From the NCBI RefSeq assembly GCF_008923365.1, contig NZ_WBMR01000012.1, positions 48,889 through 92,563 of the forward strand: 43,675 nucleotides of DNA, read 5' to 3'. Origin of the DNA: Actinomadura montaniterrae (GTDB lineage: Bacteria > Actinomycetota > Actinomycetes > Streptosporangiales > Streptosporangiaceae). The notes under the pieces are model-generated. The model did no database searches, was not told the DNA's origin, and saw nothing but the letters and a program-made list of their open reading frames with translations. Positions 41,761 through 43,675 of the stretch are shown piece after piece; the first letter of the stretch is position 1; every line of letters begins with the position of its first letter. Position numbers and translations under genes: made by a program.

Positions 41761-42642
41761 TCAGAGCCCCCTTTCGGCGCGGTGCTGGGCGGCGAGGCGG
41801 GCGATGGTCCGGAGGCTGAGTCCCATGCGGGCCGCGATCTGCCGGTGGGTCAGTCCGGCGTCGGCCAGTTCGGCGAACGCGGCGAGCCGTGCGCGGGTGA
41901 CACCGGCCGGGGTACGGGCGGTGCCTTTGCTGGCGCGCAGTTCGGTGCGCCACAGCCGCGACGGGCTCTCGCCCTCGTGCCACAGGGCCAGGAACCGGCG
42001 GCGGGCGCACGACAGCCGCGCGGCGAACCCCTGGTAGCTGATCCCCAGCGCGTCCGCGGCGGCCTGATGGGTGCCGTGTACGGCCAGGGCCTGGACGGCG
42101 GCGCGCTCGCCGGGCGCCAGATGCGGCCAGATCTGCCACAGCGCTATCCGGTCCACCGCGGTGTGCTCGGGGCTGGGGGTCGGCCGGATCACCGTGTCCC
42201 AGTAGATGGCGTGCCGGGGCGCCGGCGCGTAGGTGCGCTGCTGGACGCCGTGGTGGTGCAGTTCGGTGCGGTGGTGCCGGGCGATGGCCTTCTGCCCGGT
42301 GGTGATCAGGTCGGACGGGTCGGGCCGGTCGGCGGCGGTGTACAGGTGCTCGGCGATCGCCGACCATGCCACCTCGAAGCGGTCCCGCGGGTCGATCGTC
42401 ACGCCGAACACCCGCCGGGTGGCGAACTTGGCGAGCCGGTCCAGGTCGGCCAGGTTGTAGCCGTGCCGCAACGTGTGAACGTCGGCCACCGGCCGGTGCG
42501 GGGCGTCGGGGTGCTGGGTGCCGTTGGGGCCCGTGATCGGTTGGGTGGGACGGCCCTGGGCGGCGTGCGGGTTGGTGGCCGGTGCGCCGAGGTCCGTGGT
42601 CGAGGTCTGGGCGGGGATCGGGGGCGGGGCGAGGGTGGTCAT
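41761..42642 (-). CDS. Sigma-70 region 4-like regulator of the element
   Basis: A 293-residue protein. Residues 54-110 resemble a sigma region 2-like helical block (GYNLADLDRLAKFATRRVFG). Residues 165-215 contain a region 4-like HTH (LAPGERAAVQALAVHGTHQA, then AADALGISYQGFAARLSCAR). A second HTH lies at the C-terminus (ADAGLTHRQIAARMGLSLRT, then IARLAAQHRAERG). It may be the element's transcription activator, comparable in role to Pra of pSAM2 though not visibly related. ATG 42642 overlaps the upstream stop; residues 17-40 are encoded by dispersed repeat copy C, so GTG 42489 is a possible later start. Confidence 0.75.
   Translation of the reverse strand: MTTLAPPPIPAQTSTTDLGAPATNPHAAQGRPTQPITGPNGTQHPDAPHRPVADVHTLRHGYNLADLDRLAKFATRRVFGVTIDPRDRFEVAWSAIAEHLYTAADRPDPSDLITTGQKAIARHHRTELHHHGVQQRTYAPAPRHAIYWDTVIRPTPSPEHTAVDRIALWQIWPHLAPGERAAVQALAVHGTHQAAADALGISYQGFAARLSCARRRFLALWHEGESPSRLWRTELRASKGTARTPAGVTRARLAAFAELADAGLTHRQIAARMGLSLRTIARLAAQHRAERGL
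42521..42592. repeat. Dispersed hairpin repeat, copy C (in coding sequence)
   Basis: Matches copy B (36691-36760) with about ten differences and one to two small gaps. It falls in the first 40 codons of the sigma-like gene. Confidence 0.7.
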
Positions 42643-43079
42643 GCTGCGGTCACCTCCGTGCCGGTCGGCAGGTCGGTGGGGATGTCGCTGGGGAAGTCGG
42701 TGGTGGGGGCGTCGGCGCAGTCCACGCAGGTGCCGAGGTGGCGGGGCAGGACGTATCCGGCGTCGCGTCCGCACTCGGGGCAGCGTCGGCGGGCGGCCAG
42801 CGCCTTGCCGAGCGCGGCGCGCTGACGCTCGGTCGGGGGCCGCTTGGGCAGCGCCAGGCGGACGTCGTACAGGTAGGCGGCGCGGACCCCGCCACCGCCG
42901 CGGCGCGAGTTCCACAGCACTTGTCCGGCGACGTCCTGACCGCCGGGGCGGAGGTTCTCGGCGGCGAGTTGGCGGCGGGTGCGCAGGTGCGGCGGCGCCA
43001 TCCGCCACGGCCAGGTCGGGATGCCGAACCGGGCGCCGGTCGGGTCGAAGAACCGGGCCGAGCTGCGGCGGCGGCTCAT
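42639..43079 (-). CDS. RRQRL-motif zinc-binding protein
   Basis: A 146-residue protein. The N-terminal part has TWPWRMAPPHLRTRRQLAAE and NLRPGGQDVAGQVLW, followed by AAYLYDVRLALPKRPPTERQ, which I recognise from small proteins annotated RRQRL motif-containing in actinomycete elements. A C-terminal zinc ribbon has CPEC and CVDC (about 100-121). It overlaps neighbours by 4 bp on both sides. Function unknown. Confidence 0.8.
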   Translation of the reverse strand: MSRRRSSARFFDPTGARFGIPTWPWRMAPPHLRTRRQLAAENLRPGGQDVAGQVLWNSRRGGGGVRAAYLYDVRLALPKRPPTERQRAALGKALAARRRCPECGRDAGYVLPRHLGTCVDCADAPTTDFPSDIPTDLPTGTEVTAA

Positions 43080-43348
43080 GGCGTCACACCTCCCGCGCGG
43101 CTGACCGCGAACGCGGCGCGCTGGACGGTGACCAGGCACCAGCCGCCCTCGCGCAGCGACCGGTAGGCCATCCGGGCAGCGGCCACCGTCAGCACGGCGG
43201 TCACCGCGGCGGTGACCGCGATCGTCGCCGCCGGGTGGGCGGCCACCAGCACCGCGCCGGCGGCACCCAGGCGGACCGGGGACAGGCACAGCCACCCCAG
43301 CCCGGCCAGGGCGGCGAGCACGGCCAGGACCAACAGCAGGGCGGTCAT
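43076..43348 (-). CDS. Small two-helix membrane protein
   Basis: A 90-residue protein from ATG 43348 with two strongly hydrophobic helices (about 2-22 and 30-57) and a short basic C-terminus. It overlaps both neighbours by 4 bp. It may contribute to the transfer or spread apparatus, judged only by location. Confidence 0.7.
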   Translation of the reverse strand: MTALLLVLAVLAALAGLGWLCLSPVRLGAAGAVLVAAHPAATIAVTAAVTAVLTVAAARMAYRSLREGGWCLVTVQRAAFAVSRAGGVTP

Positions 43349-43440
43349 CGGATGGCCCCCAGTTCGGTCAGCGCGACGGCCAGGAAGTTGCCGATCAGCA
43401 GCCACCACGCGGCGAACCGGATCCACTCGCGCGCGCTCAT
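43345..43440 (-). CDS. 31-residue membrane peptide
   Basis: A short ORF from ATG 43440 encoding one hydrophobic helix (REWIRFAAWWLLIGNFLAVA). It is supported by ATGA overlaps at both ends, which place it inside the translationally coupled operon. Function unknown. Confidence 0.65.
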   Translation of the reverse strand: MSAREWIRFAAWWLLIGNFLAVALTELGAIR

Positions 43441-43675
43441 GCCCACCCCTCCCCGGAGTCGGAGTCGTCGGCGGTGCCGGGGGCGTCGTCGGGGTCGGCG
43501 GGGATGCGGACGCCGAGGGGGGACAGCGCGTTGTGCGCGTCGGCGAGCGCGGCCGCGAACATCGAGGCGGCGCGGTTGCACCACTGCAGGGCCTCCACCG
43601 CCCTGGCCACCGCGGCGGCCGGGTCGGTGGGGAACGGGCCGTGCGAGACGGTGATCTCGCGCGTCGCGGCGATGA
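43437..43675 (-). CDS. Partial element protein, 5' end outside window
   Basis: An open frame with stop at 43437-43439 runs off the right edge (79 residues seen). It reads EITVSHGPFPTDPAAAVARA, VEALQWCNRAASMFAAALAD and then an Asp/Gly/Pro-rich acidic tail ending in SGEGWA. Its stop overlaps the start of the 31-residue peptide gene. A helical soluble protein; no family recognised. Confidence 0.7.
   Translation of the reverse strand, partial: IAATREITVSHGPFPTDPAAAVARAVEALQWCNRAASMFAAALADAHNALSPLGVRIPADPDDAPGTADDSDSGEGWA

Overview
The window is very GC-rich DNA with strong third-position GC bias, many GTG starts and ATGA/GTGA gene overlaps. A Cys/Lys-type DtxR (IdeR-like) iron box, a Tat-exported EfeB, a TIGR03086 mycothiol-type protein, TerD/TerC clusters and a pSAM2-like integrated element all point to a filamentous actinomycete. 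A Thermomonosporaceae/Streptosporangiales-type genome (for example Actinomadura) is my guess from style only. The first ~40 bases are a poly-G/poly-C run that looks like a contig end.

Layout. (1) 1-2220: a DUF222/HNH endonuclease gene between two oppositely oriented copies of a palindromic repeat. The complete right copy folds into a gap-free four-way cruciform with GAA triloops and is followed by a 13-bp VNTR. (2) 2224-5976: an alpha/beta hydrolase, a MerR regulator with a MerR-type promoter, a small alpha-beta barrel protein, a DinB-like TIGR03086 protein and a MocR regulator. (3) 6116-12392: a tightly overlapping six-gene operon with a ROK repressor, a beta-propeller glycosidase-like enzyme, an SsuC/SsuB/SsuA-type ABC importer and a Cys-type sulfatase. 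I read it as a sulfated-sugar or sulfate-ester scavenging system. A lone UgpC/MsmK-type sugar ABC ATPase converges on it. (4) 13941-17113: housekeeping dnaG and a primary-type sigma-70 gene, then a strong terminator, then a YbjQ-family gene. (5) 17867-20265: an iron-box-controlled efeO-efeB pair without efeU. (6) 20341-29472: a tellurite/Ter stress locus with a coiled-coil protein, TerD, TerD, TerC, TerD, then a translationally coupled four-gene biosynthetic module (HpcH/HpaI-like, PRTase, StiP-family, HAD). (7) 29586-31698: a GH63-type glucosylglycerate hydrolase candidate and two small proteins.

(8) 31839-43675: a tRNA-Asn(GUU) gene into which an actinomycete integrative and conjugative element (AICE) appears to be inserted. 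All element genes are on the minus strand, running from the right edge toward the tRNA: small membrane and zinc-binding proteins, a sigma-like regulator, a DUF2637/Spd-type membrane protein, a TraB-like FtsK translocase, several zinc-ribbon proteins, a prim-pol, a helicase-like ATPase, xis and int. The element's right end lies outside the window.

Three non-coding structures in the element stand out: a 32-bp perfect inverted repeat full of TCCGCA motifs (candidate origin) between the helicase and xis, seven copies of GGTAGCGG/CCGCTACC just downstream of the translocase (candidate TraB recognition/clt site), and three dispersed copies of a hairpin-forming repeat. All functional assignments come from reading motifs and context; no database search was run.
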